Shown: one piece after another, positions 24,127 to 33,683 of the stretch
Layout of the letters: every line of letters starts with the position of its first letter
Position numbering within the stretch: position 1 is the stretch's first letter
Assembly: GCF_001467025.1 (NCBI RefSeq)
Contig: NZ_LNXV01000033.1
Coordinates: forward strand, 126,940-160,745
DNA length: 33,806 nt
Source: Legionella brunensis
GTDB taxonomy: Bacteria; Pseudomonadota; Gammaproteobacteria; Legionellales; Legionellaceae
Direction: 5' to 3'
Notes under the pieces: generated by a model
Told to the model about the DNA's origin: nothing
What the model saw: the letters and a program-made list of their open reading frames with translations, nothing else
The model's database searches: none
Position numbers and translations under genes: made by a program

Positions 24127-27100
24127 ATGATAAATACGAACACTGCTTATGATTTCACCGTAGCCGAATTATTTGAAGCTCAAGTCAAAAAAACCCCCCA
24201 CCATATCGCTCTGGATGAAGATGGGACTACCCTTACCTATCAGGCTTTAAACGAAAAAGCGAACCAATTCGCTTATTGGCTGCAAAAAAAAAATGTCCAA
24301 CCTGGTGAGTTCGTAGGAATTTTATTAGAGCCTGGAATCGATTATATAGTTTGTATCCTAGCGATTATTAAGGCTGAAGCAGTCTATTTACCGCTAGACT
24401 CAATGGCACCTCAACTTCGTTTGGAAGAACTGTTAAATGATGCTAAACCCACATTAGTTGTCACTAATGAGCAATACATTAGTCGTGTAAATCAAGATAG
24501 TTATGATGCTCGCCTTATTAAAAACATTTATTTGGAATCTGTAAGCAATCCTCGTTTAGATAATAAAAATCGTCTTTCCTCGAAATCTCCGATTTATATG
24601 ATGTATACCTCGGGATCAACGGGAAAACCTAAAGGTGTTCTAATTTCTCACCAATCGGTGGTTAATCTTGTAAAGGTTGATAATTTTGCCCAAGTTAACG
24701 AGAAAGAAAGAGTAGCACAATTTAGTAACTTAGCCTTTGACGGTAGCACATTTGAAATTTGGAGCGCTTTATTAAATGGCGCAACCCTAGTTATAGTTCC
24801 TTATATTATTCGAACAGATCATACTAGCCTAAAAAATTTCCTACATTATGGTTCTGTTAAATATCTTTTCTTACCGACAGGATTTTTTCATCAGTTGATT
24901 AAATCAGCCATGGATACTTTAAATGACGTTGAAGTAATCATTTTTGGCGGCGAACAAGTCAATGCAAGTCTTCTGAAAAAATTAAGTGATTATCGAAAAC
25001 ATAAGCAATTGCCTGTCGTGTTGATTAATGGCTATGGCCCCACTGAAGCAACTACATTTACTTGTCGCCAAATAATAGATGACCAATGGGTAGTAGAAGA
25101 TGAGCGTTTAGCAAGTATCGGTAAACCTATCGATAATGTTCAAGTACACATTCTTGATGAAAACAAAAATCCTGCTACTGAAGGTGAGCTTTATATCAGT
25201 GGAGCAAATTTAGCTATTAACTATCACAACTCCACTCAAAATAATGAAAAATTTGTTTCTAATCCCTTTAGCAGCGTAGATTCACCCTTTAAGCGAATGT
25301 ATAAGACAGGTGATAGAGTACGACTCCTTCCCTCAGGCGATATACTTTTCTTGGGACGCTTTGACGACCAGGTTAAAATTGGTGGTTTTCGCATCCATCT
25401 TAACGAGATAGAAAATCAGCTCATGCAACATCCCTTAATTAGCCTTGCGGCGGTAAGGGTAGAAATTGGAGGTGGTTCTCACCAAATGCTAACTGCTTAT
25501 ATTGTTTTGTCTTCTAGTGATAAAACAATTCATGCAGATGATATCCGTGAGTATTTAAGTCACAAACTTCCTATCTATATGCTCCCTGCAAAATATGTTT
25601 TAGTGGACGATCTTCCACTGACATCTGTAGGGAAGGTGGATAAATCTAAACTTGATCAAATTAATCACATGGATTTATCCGTCCATGTGGATACCTTACC
25701 CTCAAGTATTATTGAAGAAAAAATAACCACAATATGGCAAGGCCTTTTAAATCGTAACACGATAGACGTCAATAAGAACTTATTTGAACTTGGCGCAAAC
25801 TCCTTGCTGATTACCGAGGCCTGCTACAGGATTAATGAAGCTCTTCACTCAGAATTACAGGTTTCAAATATTATTACCTATCCAACTATCCATAAATTAA
25901 GCCGATATTTAGATGGGGACATTGAAGCCCCTGTTGTCAAAGAAATTAAAGCCGTGACCTCTCAAGACATTGCAATCATTGGCATGGCTTGCAGATTCCC
26001 AAACGCCAACTCGCTCGATGAATATTGGCAAAATCTTGCTGAAGGCAAGGATTGCTTAACTCGCTTCTCCCCCGAAAAATTAAAAAACCCTAATAAAATA
26101 TGGGATAAAAATTTTGTACCCGTACGTGGCATTCTAACCGATATTGATAAATTTGATGCGAATTTTTTTGGTTTTAATCCTATAGATGCCAGTATCACTG
26201 ATCCACAGCAACGGGTTTTTCTTGAGTGCACCTGGGAAGCTCTTGAGCATGCGGGTGTTGCTCCTGCTAAATTAAATTCAAAAACAATTAGTATGTTTGC
26301 CGGAATGGCAGATAGTACCTATTTGCATGAAAATTTGCTGAAAAATAATTGGTTTTGTAAAGAGCATGATCGTTTCCATAATCGCATTGCAAGCTCATCA
26401 GGTATGCTTAGTACCCAAGTCTCTTATCGACTGAATCTAAGAGGAAGAAGTCTTAATATCAATACAGCATGCTCTACCGGTTTAGTTACCGTTGATGAAG
26501 CTTGTCATGATCTCGTTTCTGGCCAATCCGACATAGCTATCGCAGGTGCTGTCTCCATCATTGTTCCCGAAGAGGATGGTTATATTTACACTCAAGGAAG
26601 TATTGAATCTTCTGATGGAAAATGTCGTCCCTTTGACGAAAAAGCAAATGGCACCGTATTTTCCAATGGTGTTGGTGTTGTTATCTTAAAGCGGTTAAAA
26701 GATGCAATTGCTGATAAAGATACCATTTATGCCATCATCAAGGGCAGAGGAATTAATAACGACGGTGCAGATAAACTTGGATTTACGGCACCAAGTACTA
26801 GTGGTCAAACAGCATGTATTCGTGAGGCTCTAGCCAAGGCCAAAATCCGTGCTGATCAGGTCAGTTTTGTTGAAGCACATGGAACAGCCACAACCTTAGG
26901 TGATGCGATTGAGTTTGATGTATTAAATACAGTCTATCGAGAACAAACTGATAAAATTCAATTTTGTGCTTTAAGCTCGGTTAAGGGAAATATAGGACAT
27001 ACGGACGTCTCAGCGGGTATGGCAGGTTTAATTAAAGTTGCCTTGAGTCTTTATCATCAAAAAATACCGGCAATGCTAAATTTTGAAAAAGCAAATCCCA

Positions 27101-30100
27101 ATATTGCTTTAAATAACAGCCCATTTTTCATTAATACCAAGTTGACTGAGTGGAAAAAAACCGATTCCTCAAAACGTTATGCGGGGGTCAGCTCATTTGG
27201 GGTTGGTGGCACTAATGCGCATATTATTTTAGGAGAACACCTTACTAAAGACGAAACCATAAAATCAACCTCACAGCAACTTTTAGTCCTTTCCGCCAAA
27301 ACTCCCACAGCTTTAGAGGAAAACAAAAATAAACTTTTAAGTTTTTTAGCAAGTAGCAAAGAAAATTTGCTCTCCTATCTCCCCAAAGTTGCTTATACTT
27401 TGCAAACAGGAAGAGAGGATTTCCCTTATCGACGCATTGCTGTAGGCAGAACAGTTGATGAGATAACCAAGAGTTTTACTCAATCGAAATTATATCACTC
27501 TTCTGAAGGCGTCCCACACAATATTGTCTTTATGTTCCCCGGCCAGGGCATGCAATATCATCAAATGGCCGCGCAATTAATGCAAGAATTCCCATTGTTC
27601 TCAGAATGGGTTAAAAAAGGTATTAAAATCGCTGAGTTACATCTAAACTGTGACTTACAAAAAGTTATAAACAATCCCGATGATGAACGACTGAATCAAA
27701 CGCAATATGCTCAACCAGCCTTATTTATTATTGAATACGCCCTGGCCCAATTACTTATTAAGTTTGGTATTAAACCTCAAGCCCTTATTGGACACAGCCT
27801 AGGGGAATATGTTGCAGCTTGCCTTGCAGGAGTGTTTTCTTATGAGGATGCGATTGCCCTTGTATGCGAACGCGGCCTTTTAATGTCTACTGCTCCAGCA
27901 GGGGCGATGCTCGCTATTGAATGTAGTACTGATGAATTTCGCACTATTCAGAAAAAAAATTCTGGCATTGAACTCGCTGTGCACAATGCAATGAAGCAAT
28001 GCGTCGCCTCAGGTAACCCTGAGGCTATTGCAGCATTAGAGAGATATTTATTACAAGCAGGCATCCCTTTTCAGCGGTTAAAAGTAAGCCATGCATTTCA
28101 TAGCAGTTTGATGGAAGTAGTTGAAAAACCATTCAAAGAAATTTTTGCAAACATTACGTTAATGCCACCTGTTATACCTATCGTTTCCAATGTAACGGGC
28201 GAGTGGCTTAACGCTGAAGAAGCAATCGATCCCGATTATTGGTACCGCCACCTACGCCATACAGTTCTACTTAATAAGAGTTTTGAGAGCCTAATCTTAA
28301 ATAAGCACTCCCTATTCATAGAAGTAGGTCCCGGACGTAGTTTAGGGACATTCCTTAAAACTCTAATCACGAATGATGTTAATCAACCTATCATTCAAAC
28401 TCTACCCAATCATCACCGAGAAACTGAAGATTTGAAGGAATTGCTCAATGCCATAGGACGATTATGGCAAGAAGGAATAAACATCGATTGGCATCACTTA
28501 CACAATAATAAACTTCTGCCGCGAGTCGCTCTGCCAACTTATTCTTTCCAAAAACAGAGATATTGGGTTGAACCTAACGAGTTCAGAGATAATATCTCTA
28601 ATTTTCCTTCTTTATATAAGCCAGTGTGGTCACATCAACCAGCTTATTTGCATAAGAATATTCCTACTCTAGACAAGATACATGAACATACCTGGATAGT
28701 CTTTCAAGATAAAGACGGTATTAGTCATCCATACATTGCATTATTACAAAAATACAAAGCCAAGTTATTTATCGTTGAATTGGACACAAACTATGAATCA
28801 GTAGATTTCAGTAAATTTAAAGTTAACCCCAATAGCAAAGATGATTATCTAAAATTTTTCAAGAGCATAAAAAATGAATTAATCAATCCTGTTATTTTTC
28901 ATATGGCTTCCTGCCATGAGATGACGCTTGAAATGTTGTCCGAGGAGCAAATTAATACACAGTTAACGCACGGCTTTTATAGCTTACTTTATATAACTCA
29001 GTCTTATATTGAGATAATTGGAGAACATACTCCTTTACGACTCGGCATTATTACTCAAGGTACACAACGAGTTCTAGGTACTGAAATTATCGACCCTATT
29101 AATGCTAGCTTAGTCGGAGCAAGCCGTGTTATTACTCAAGAACACCCCTCCATAATCTGTAGATTGATTGACATTGATCCAACTGAATCCTCCTCTGAAG
29201 ATTGTTTTATTCATCTTTTGAATTCAGCTGCCACGGAAAGCTGGCCAGATGAAGATACGGTATCTGCCTACAGGAATGGCTATCAATGGAATTTGTCTCA
29301 TTCTGTGGCCAGCTCAGCCAAAGTTTATACCCGACTCAAAGATAATGGCATTTATTTAATAACAGGTGGCATTGGTGGTATTGGATTAGCAATCAGTCAA
29401 TTAATCGCAGAACAAGTTGATAACCCCACGCTTATCTTTATTTCCAGAACACCGATGATTTTGGAAGCAGCGTGGGATAATGTGCTTGCTGATCCTACCA
29501 ATAAACTTCACCACAAAATAAAAATTCTGACTGCACTCCAAAAGCAAGGGGCTTCACTACACTTCTATAATGCAGATGTCAGTGATTTCGCAGCTTTGTC
29601 TGAGATCATTAGTAAATGCAAAACACAATATGGGCCTATAAATGGGCTTATACATTGTGCAGGCATTGCTGGTGGTGGACTTGTGCAATTGAAAACTCGA
29701 GACATGGCAGAGGCAGTACTTCGTCCCAAAATCCATGGAGCCTTTTATCTTGCAAAGGCTTTTAAAGAGTCTCGCTTAGACTTTGTTGTATTAATGTCTT
29801 CCATTGCGGCACTAACAGGGGAAGAGGGCCAAATTGATTATTGTGCAGCCAACTCTTGTTTAGATGCCTTTGCTGTTAGTCATCATTTTAGTGCCGATTT
29901 TGTAGTCAGTCTTAATTGGAATACTTGGCAAGATATCGGCATGGCTATTGAAACGAAACGACCTAATGATCTTAATTTGTTTGAACGTGGCAATGATATT
30001 TCTCCAGAGCAAGGCCAACGAATGTTTTTACAGGCCATACAAACTAATTATGCCAATCTCGCTATCTCTAATTTTGATATAGCAAGTTATGCAAAACTGA

Positions 30101-31107
30101 TTTCAGAAAGCAATGAGACATCTGGGCTACCTGATATTAAGGCATCCAGAGTCGATTTAAATATTAACAGTGATTACCATGCTCCTCGAAATGACACAGA
30201 AAAACAACTAGTTCAACTATGGCAAGAAAATCTAGGCATAGAAAATATTGGAATACATGATAATTTCTTTGATTTAGGTGGGCATTCTTTAAAAGCATTA
30301 AAACTTATCGATAAGATAAATCGCTTTTTCCAGCAGTCCTTAGTTGTTAATCAACTCTACCAAACACCAACTGTTGCAGAGCTGAGTGAGTTGCTTACAT
30401 CCCATAACAACGATGCGAATCCTTGTGATATTATCGTTACTTTCAACCATATCACGGATACCCCTAATCTCTTTGTTTGCCATCCTATAAGCGGCTTGGT
30501 TTATTGCTTTGATTCTTTAACCAAAGCCTTTAAAACTTCGCTTTCTATTTACGGACTTCAAGATCCGAGTATCGGAAATGGGTATTTACTTTATGACACA
30601 ATACCTTCAATGGCAAAAGCATACTTAGCAGCTATTAAATCTATTCAACCTAAAGGTCCTTATTACCTGTTGGGTTACTCTTTTGGTGGCAGTCTTCTTT
30701 ATGAAGTTGCAGGACTACTGAAAAAGGAGAACAATCAAGTTGGTATGTTGGGCCTTATCGACAGTTGGGCTACTTTTTCAGCAAAACAAAGAAATGAATT
30801 ACATTTCAAAGAATTACTTCATAATTACCATCCTGATTTACCTCCTGCTTTAGTCCAACTTGCCTGGGCAAGAATGAATTTACTTCTTTCCCATACTCCC
30901 ACAAAGCTAAATCAGGATATGCTATTATTTAAGGCGAGAGATCTTTTTGATGATTATAAATCCATTAATGATCCCTCAAATGGCTGGTCTCATTTTAATA
31001 AAGGAAAAATAACTTGTCATTTGCTAGATGCTAATCACGAAACAATATTAAATGCTAATAACAGCCAACATATTGTGAATTGTATTCAAAAATATTGCGG
31101 GCTATAG
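24127..31107 (+). CDS. Hybrid NRPS-PKS megasynthase, A-PCP-KS-AT-KR-ACP-TE
   Basis: This is a single 2326-residue synthase. The adenylation domain (~10-510) has YTSGSTGKPKG (160-170), GYGPTEATT, YKTGDR and the A10 lysine K503. PCP Ser559 (GANSLL) follows. The ketosynthase (~614-1036) has C782 (NTACST), H918 (EAHGTAT) and H958 (GNIGHT). The acyltransferase (~1133-1440) has S1224 (GHSLGE) and HAFH 1322-1325, the malonyl-CoA signature. No dehydratase or enoylreductase fits between AT and KR. The ketoreductase has TGGIGGIG (1746-1753) and S1892, Y1905, N1909. ACP Ser2054 (GGHSL) and a thioesterase with S2185 (GYSFGG), D2212 and H2304 finish the line. It has no condensation domain, so it loads one amino acid, extends once with malonate, reduces and releases. 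My reading of the A-domain pocket (DGFFIGGTFK) is closest to valine/isoleucine codes. The expected product is a statine-like gamma-amino-beta-hydroxy acid or its gamma-lactam. No PPTase or exporter is in the window. Confidence 0.93.
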   Translation: MINTNTAYDFTVAELFEAQVKKTPHHIALDEDGTTLTYQALNEKANQFAYWLQKKNVQPGEFVGILLEPGIDYIVCILAIIKAEAVYLPLDSMAPQLRLEELLNDAKPTLVVTNEQYISRVNQDSYDARLIKNIYLESVSNPRLDNKNRLSSKSPIYMMYTSGSTGKPKGVLISHQSVVNLVKVDNFAQVNEKERVAQFSNLAFDGSTFEIWSALLNGATLVIVPYIIRTDHTSLKNFLHYGSVKYLFLPTGFFHQLIKSAMDTLNDVEVIIFGGEQVNASLLKKLSDYRKHKQLPVVLINGYGPTEATTFTCRQIIDDQWVVEDERLASIGKPIDNVQVHILDENKNPATEGELYISGANLAINYHNSTQNNEKFVSNPFSSVDSPFKRMYKTGDRVRLLPSGDILFLGRFDDQVKIGGFRIHLNEIENQLMQHPLISLAAVRVEIGGGSHQMLTAYIVLSSSDKTIHADDIREYLSHKLPIYMLPAKYVLVDDLPLTSVGKVDKSKLDQINHMDLSVHVDTLPSSIIEEKITTIWQGLLNRNTIDVNKNLFELGANSLLITEACYRINEALHSELQVSNIITYPTIHKLSRYLDGDIEAPVVKEIKAVTSQDIAIIGMACRFPNANSLDEYWQNLAEGKDCLTRFSPEKLKNPNKIWDKNFVPVRGILTDIDKFDANFFGFNPIDASITDPQQRVFLECTWEALEHAGVAPAKLNSKTISMFAGMADSTYLHENLLKNNWFCKEHDRFHNRIASSSGMLSTQVSYRLNLRGRSLNINTACSTGLVTVDEACHDLVSGQSDIAIAGAVSIIVPEEDGYIYTQGSIESSDGKCRPFDEKANGTVFSNGVGVVILKRLKDAIADKDTIYAIIKGRGINNDGADKLGFTAPSTSGQTACIREALAKAKIRADQVSFVEAHGTATTLGDAIEFDVLNTVYREQTDKIQFCALSSVKGNIGHTDVSAGMAGLIKVALSLYHQKIPAMLNFEKANPNIALNNSPFFINTKLTEWKKTDSSKRYAGVSSFGVGGTNAHIILGEHLTKDETIKSTSQQLLVLSAKTPTALEENKNKLLSFLASSKENLLSYLPKVAYTLQTGREDFPYRRIAVGRTVDEITKSFTQSKLYHSSEGVPHNIVFMFPGQGMQYHQMAAQLMQEFPLFSEWVKKGIKIAELHLNCDLQKVINNPDDERLNQTQYAQPALFIIEYALAQLLIKFGIKPQALIGHSLGEYVAACLAGVFSYEDAIALVCERGLLMSTAPAGAMLAIECSTDEFRTIQKKNSGIELAVHNAMKQCVASGNPEAIAALERYLLQAGIPFQRLKVSHAFHSSLMEVVEKPFKEIFANITLMPPVIPIVSNVTGEWLNAEEAIDPDYWYRHLRHTVLLNKSFESLILNKHSLFIEVGPGRSLGTFLKTLITNDVNQPIIQTLPNHHRETEDLKELLNAIGRLWQEGINIDWHHLHNNKLLPRVALPTYSFQKQRYWVEPNEFRDNISNFPSLYKPVWSHQPAYLHKNIPTLDKIHEHTWIVFQDKDGISHPYIALLQKYKAKLFIVELDTNYESVDFSKFKVNPNSKDDYLKFFKSIKNELINPVIFHMASCHEMTLEMLSEEQINTQLTHGFYSLLYITQSYIEIIGEHTPLRLGIITQGTQRVLGTEIIDPINASLVGASRVITQEHPSIICRLIDIDPTESSSEDCFIHLLNSAATESWPDEDTVSAYRNGYQWNLSHSVASSAKVYTRLKDNGIYLITGGIGGIGLAISQLIAEQVDNPTLIFISRTPMILEAAWDNVLADPTNKLHHKIKILTALQKQGASLHFYNADVSDFAALSEIISKCKTQYGPINGLIHCAGIAGGGLVQLKTRDMAEAVLRPKIHGAFYLAKAFKESRLDFVVLMSSIAALTGEEGQIDYCAANSCLDAFAVSHHFSADFVVSLNWNTWQDIGMAIETKRPNDLNLFERGNDISPEQGQRMFLQAIQTNYANLAISNFDIASYAKLISESNETSGLPDIKASRVDLNINSDYHAPRNDTEKQLVQLWQENLGIENIGIHDNFFDLGGHSLKALKLIDKINRFFQQSLVVNQLYQTPTVAELSELLTSHNNDANPCDIIVTFNHITDTPNLFVCHPISGLVYCFDSLTKAFKTSLSIYGLQDPSIGNGYLLYDTIPSMAKAYLAAIKSIQPKGPYYLLGYSFGGSLLYEVAGLLKKENNQVGMLGLIDSWATFSAKQRNELHFKELLHNYHPDLPPALVQLAWARMNLLLSHTPTKLNQDMLLFKARDLFDDYKSINDPSNGWSHFNKGKITCHLLDANHETILNANNSQHIVNCIQKYCGL

Positions 31108-31133
31108 ACTAGGGTCTGTTAACATTTCGCTAG

Positions 31134-31168
31134 AGACCTTGACTCTCAGGTGCGCAAAATCAAGGTCT
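31134..31168. repeat. Inverted repeat downstream of the megasynthase
   Basis: AGACCTTGA (31134-31142) and TCAAGGTCT (31160-31168) are perfect inverted copies 17 bases apart. The preceding AGGGTCTGTTAACATT (31111-31126) resembles, from memory, the ends of some insertion sequences. No T-run follows. It may be a terminator-like hairpin or a remnant of a mobile element. Confidence 0.4.
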
Positions 31169-31223
31169 TACCAGATAATAGAAATTCAACATACCTTACC
31201 ATTGGAATATATAAAGGACGTCA

Positions 31224-33626
31224 ATGAAGTTGTCTAAGAAAGAGATGACTGTTTTGGGTAAAGCTTATGATGCACTCAAGCATTCATTTATCGTGTTAAA
31301 TAAACATCTTGAAATTACGTATTTAAATAATTACGCAAAAAAACTTTTTGGCTTTACGGATCAAGAAATTAAAGACACCCCTTCTTTTAATATCTTACTT
31401 GAGAAACATGCCTTCCCCCCCCTTTTCTCTGACCCAGAGAATTTAATTCTTAATCAAGACCCCATGAAAATAAAAAGACACCTCAAAAAATGGGACTTAT
31501 TACGTGGGAAAGTCGATAAAAAACAAGCCATTTTCCTCTTTGATAAAGATGTGACAGAACAAGAGGAAATGTATGATGTTCTTTCGCGCTCCGTTAGTGA
31601 AGTCACAGGACAAGTATTCTCCAAACGCCTTTCGGCACAAGAGTATATGGATGAAATTCGTGGTTGTCTGGAAAATGTCATTCGTCAAATGCCTTGCTAT
31701 GTCTATTGGAAAGATAAAGAGTTTCGTTATATTTTTTGTAATGACATCACTGCCGAAATAATGGGCTTACCTTCAGCCAAATTCGCCGTTGGCAAGACAG
31801 ATTATGATTTTGGCTGGGATAAAACGCTCGTTGATTCTTATCGCTCTACCGATACAAAAATCCTGACTACTGGAGAGCCTATTCTAAATTTAGAAGAAGA
31901 ATTAATCGATAAAAACGGGCGTGTTTACCATACCCTAGTCAATAAAATGCCTCTTAAGAATCACCAAGGCAAAATTATAGGTCTTCTTGGAATTACCGTA
32001 GACGTTACAGGTGTAAAAAAAGCTGAAATTGCTAAAGCTAATTTTATAGCGAATATGAGTCATGACATTCGTACCCCCTTAACAGGCATTATTGGCATGT
32101 CCAAAATCCTGGAAGAAAAAGTAACCTCCAATGAAGAAAAGCAATTCGCTGGTTGGATTTATGAAAGTGGTGAACAGTTGTTAAAACTGTTGAATGGCGT
32201 GTTGGATTTGGTCTCTGCAGAACATTTAACAGAGGATGATTTCCATCGAGATACCTTCGACATTCGTCAAGCAATGGAAGATATTATTCTTCTTGAAAAA
32301 CCAACTATTTTTCATAAAAACCTTCAATGTAACCTAGTTATTGACAGAGATGTCCCTATACATATTATTTCTGATCGCTTTAAACTTACACGAGTCATTT
32401 TAAATCTCGTTGGCAATGCGATTAAGTTTACCGATCACGGTTCTATAAATCTTCATATCAAAAGACCAGCAGATCACCCGGACCTCCTTGAGTTTCGCAT
32501 TTCGGATACTGGCAAAGGTATTCCCAAAGTCTTATTACCTAAAATATTTGAGCGATTTTATCGCGTATCTCCTTCATACAAAGGAGATCATGCAGGGCAT
32601 GGGCTAGGACTTCATATCGTAGAAAAATTTATCTCTTTACTGGGTGGTGAAATTAAAGTCGATTCTGTAGAAAACAAAGGGACAACGTTTACCTTCACTA
32701 TACCTCTTATTCGTGCCAAAGACTTTGAAATCGAATCAGAAAAAGATTTTGTTATAGCACTGCAAAACGAACCCAGGCATCAACCACTTAATTATGAATA
32801 TGCTCTTGGCTCCCCCCCATCTGAGGAGCGTTATAACCTTTTAGTCGTCGAGGATAATGATATAGCTTTACGTATTGCCGAGAGTCTATGTATTCGACAG
32901 GGTTGCAAGGTCACTAAAGCAGTCGATGGTGAAACAGCATTACGGCATGCCAAGGAGCAAAAATTTAACCTCATCCTTACTGATCTAGGCTTACCTGGAG
33001 TGTCAGGTAATGAACTAACAAAAGAAATTCGCAAGTGGGAAAAAGAAAACCTTATCCCTCCTATTCCTATTATTGGCCTTACTGCACATGCATCCATGGA
33101 TGCTAAAAAGGAATCACTAGCAGCAGGAATGAATGATTTACTTGGAAAACCTCTTCATGCAGACTTATTACAAAACATATTGGATAAGTATGTCGATAAT
33201 TCTTTAACGACCTTCTCTTCCCCTGTATTAAATAATGGACATGATTTGCCTGAGACAATAGAAGACTTATTCAATCTTGATCAATTCCCACTTCTTGATG
33301 CAGAAACCGGGATTAATAATCTCGGTAGTGAAATGATATTAAAAGATATTTTAATATCAATGATCAATGATGAATTACCGCAAGAATTAGAAAAATTAAA
33401 ATCTGCCTATTCAAATAAAGATTGGGCTCAAATAGAAGCTCTGGCCCATAAAATGAAAAGCGGTGCTGTTTATTGCGGTACTTCCCGACTTAAACATGCC
33501 TGCCAATATTTGGAACGATATCGCAAAACAGGATATGAAAAAGAACTTGAGAGACTCTATCACCAATTAATGAAGGTCGCAGAACAAACTGTCATTTCAG
33601 TAAGATCTTGGCTCCATCAAGAATAA
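31224..33626 (+). CDS. Hybrid sensor histidine kinase: PAS-PAS-HisKA-HATPase-REC-Hpt
   Basis: This soluble kinase has 800 residues with no membrane segment. PAS 1 spans ~10-115 (SFIVLNKHLEITYLNNYAK), PAS 2 ~150-265 (CYVYWKDKEFRYIFCND). HisKA has phospho-acceptor H280 (NMSHDIRTPLTG). HATPase motifs are NLVGNAIKF (N box), ISDTGKGIP (G1) and GHGLGLHIV (G2). The receiver (~530-655) has acidic ED near LLVVEDND, phospho-acceptor D587 (LILTDLGLPG), then TAH and the GKPL lysine. The C-terminal Hpt has H742 (ALAHKMKSG). This is an ArcB-like phosphorelay, His-Asp-His, needing an external response regulator that is not in the window. It starts 116 bases after the megasynthase on the same strand; GGA at 31214-31218 is a modest ribosome site. 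A C8 run (31415-31422) lies in its N-terminal coding region. Confidence 0.93.
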   Translation: MKLSKKEMTVLGKAYDALKHSFIVLNKHLEITYLNNYAKKLFGFTDQEIKDTPSFNILLEKHAFPPLFSDPENLILNQDPMKIKRHLKKWDLLRGKVDKKQAIFLFDKDVTEQEEMYDVLSRSVSEVTGQVFSKRLSAQEYMDEIRGCLENVIRQMPCYVYWKDKEFRYIFCNDITAEIMGLPSAKFAVGKTDYDFGWDKTLVDSYRSTDTKILTTGEPILNLEEELIDKNGRVYHTLVNKMPLKNHQGKIIGLLGITVDVTGVKKAEIAKANFIANMSHDIRTPLTGIIGMSKILEEKVTSNEEKQFAGWIYESGEQLLKLLNGVLDLVSAEHLTEDDFHRDTFDIRQAMEDIILLEKPTIFHKNLQCNLVIDRDVPIHIISDRFKLTRVILNLVGNAIKFTDHGSINLHIKRPADHPDLLEFRISDTGKGIPKVLLPKIFERFYRVSPSYKGDHAGHGLGLHIVEKFISLLGGEIKVDSVENKGTTFTFTIPLIRAKDFEIESEKDFVIALQNEPRHQPLNYEYALGSPPSEERYNLLVVEDNDIALRIAESLCIRQGCKVTKAVDGETALRHAKEQKFNLILTDLGLPGVSGNELTKEIRKWEKENLIPPIPIIGLTAHASMDAKKESLAAGMNDLLGKPLHADLLQNILDKYVDNSLTTFSSPVLNNGHDLPETIEDLFNLDQFPLLDAETGINNLGSEMILKDILISMINDELPQELEKLKSAYSNKDWAQIEALAHKMKSGAVYCGTSRLKHACQYLERYRKTGYEKELERLYHQLMKVAEQTVISVRSWLHQE

Positions 33627-33664
33627 GTTGCAGTATTTAATCCCTATAGTCTCGTTAGGTTAAT

Positions 33665-33683
33665 GCCGTGGACAAGCCACGGC
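33665..33683. repeat. Perfect hairpin GCCGTGG-ACAAG-CCACGGC
   Basis: A seven-base-pair GC-rich stem with a five-base loop lies 39 bases after the kinase stop. No T-run follows, so it may be a dispersed intergenic palindrome or a Rho-dependent or processing site. Confidence 0.5.

Noticed and set aside
28609..29330. Dehydratase domain between AT and KR in the megasynthase
   Set aside because: No HxxxGxxxxP motif; the segment begins YKPVW and reads as the structural subdomain of the ketoreductase.
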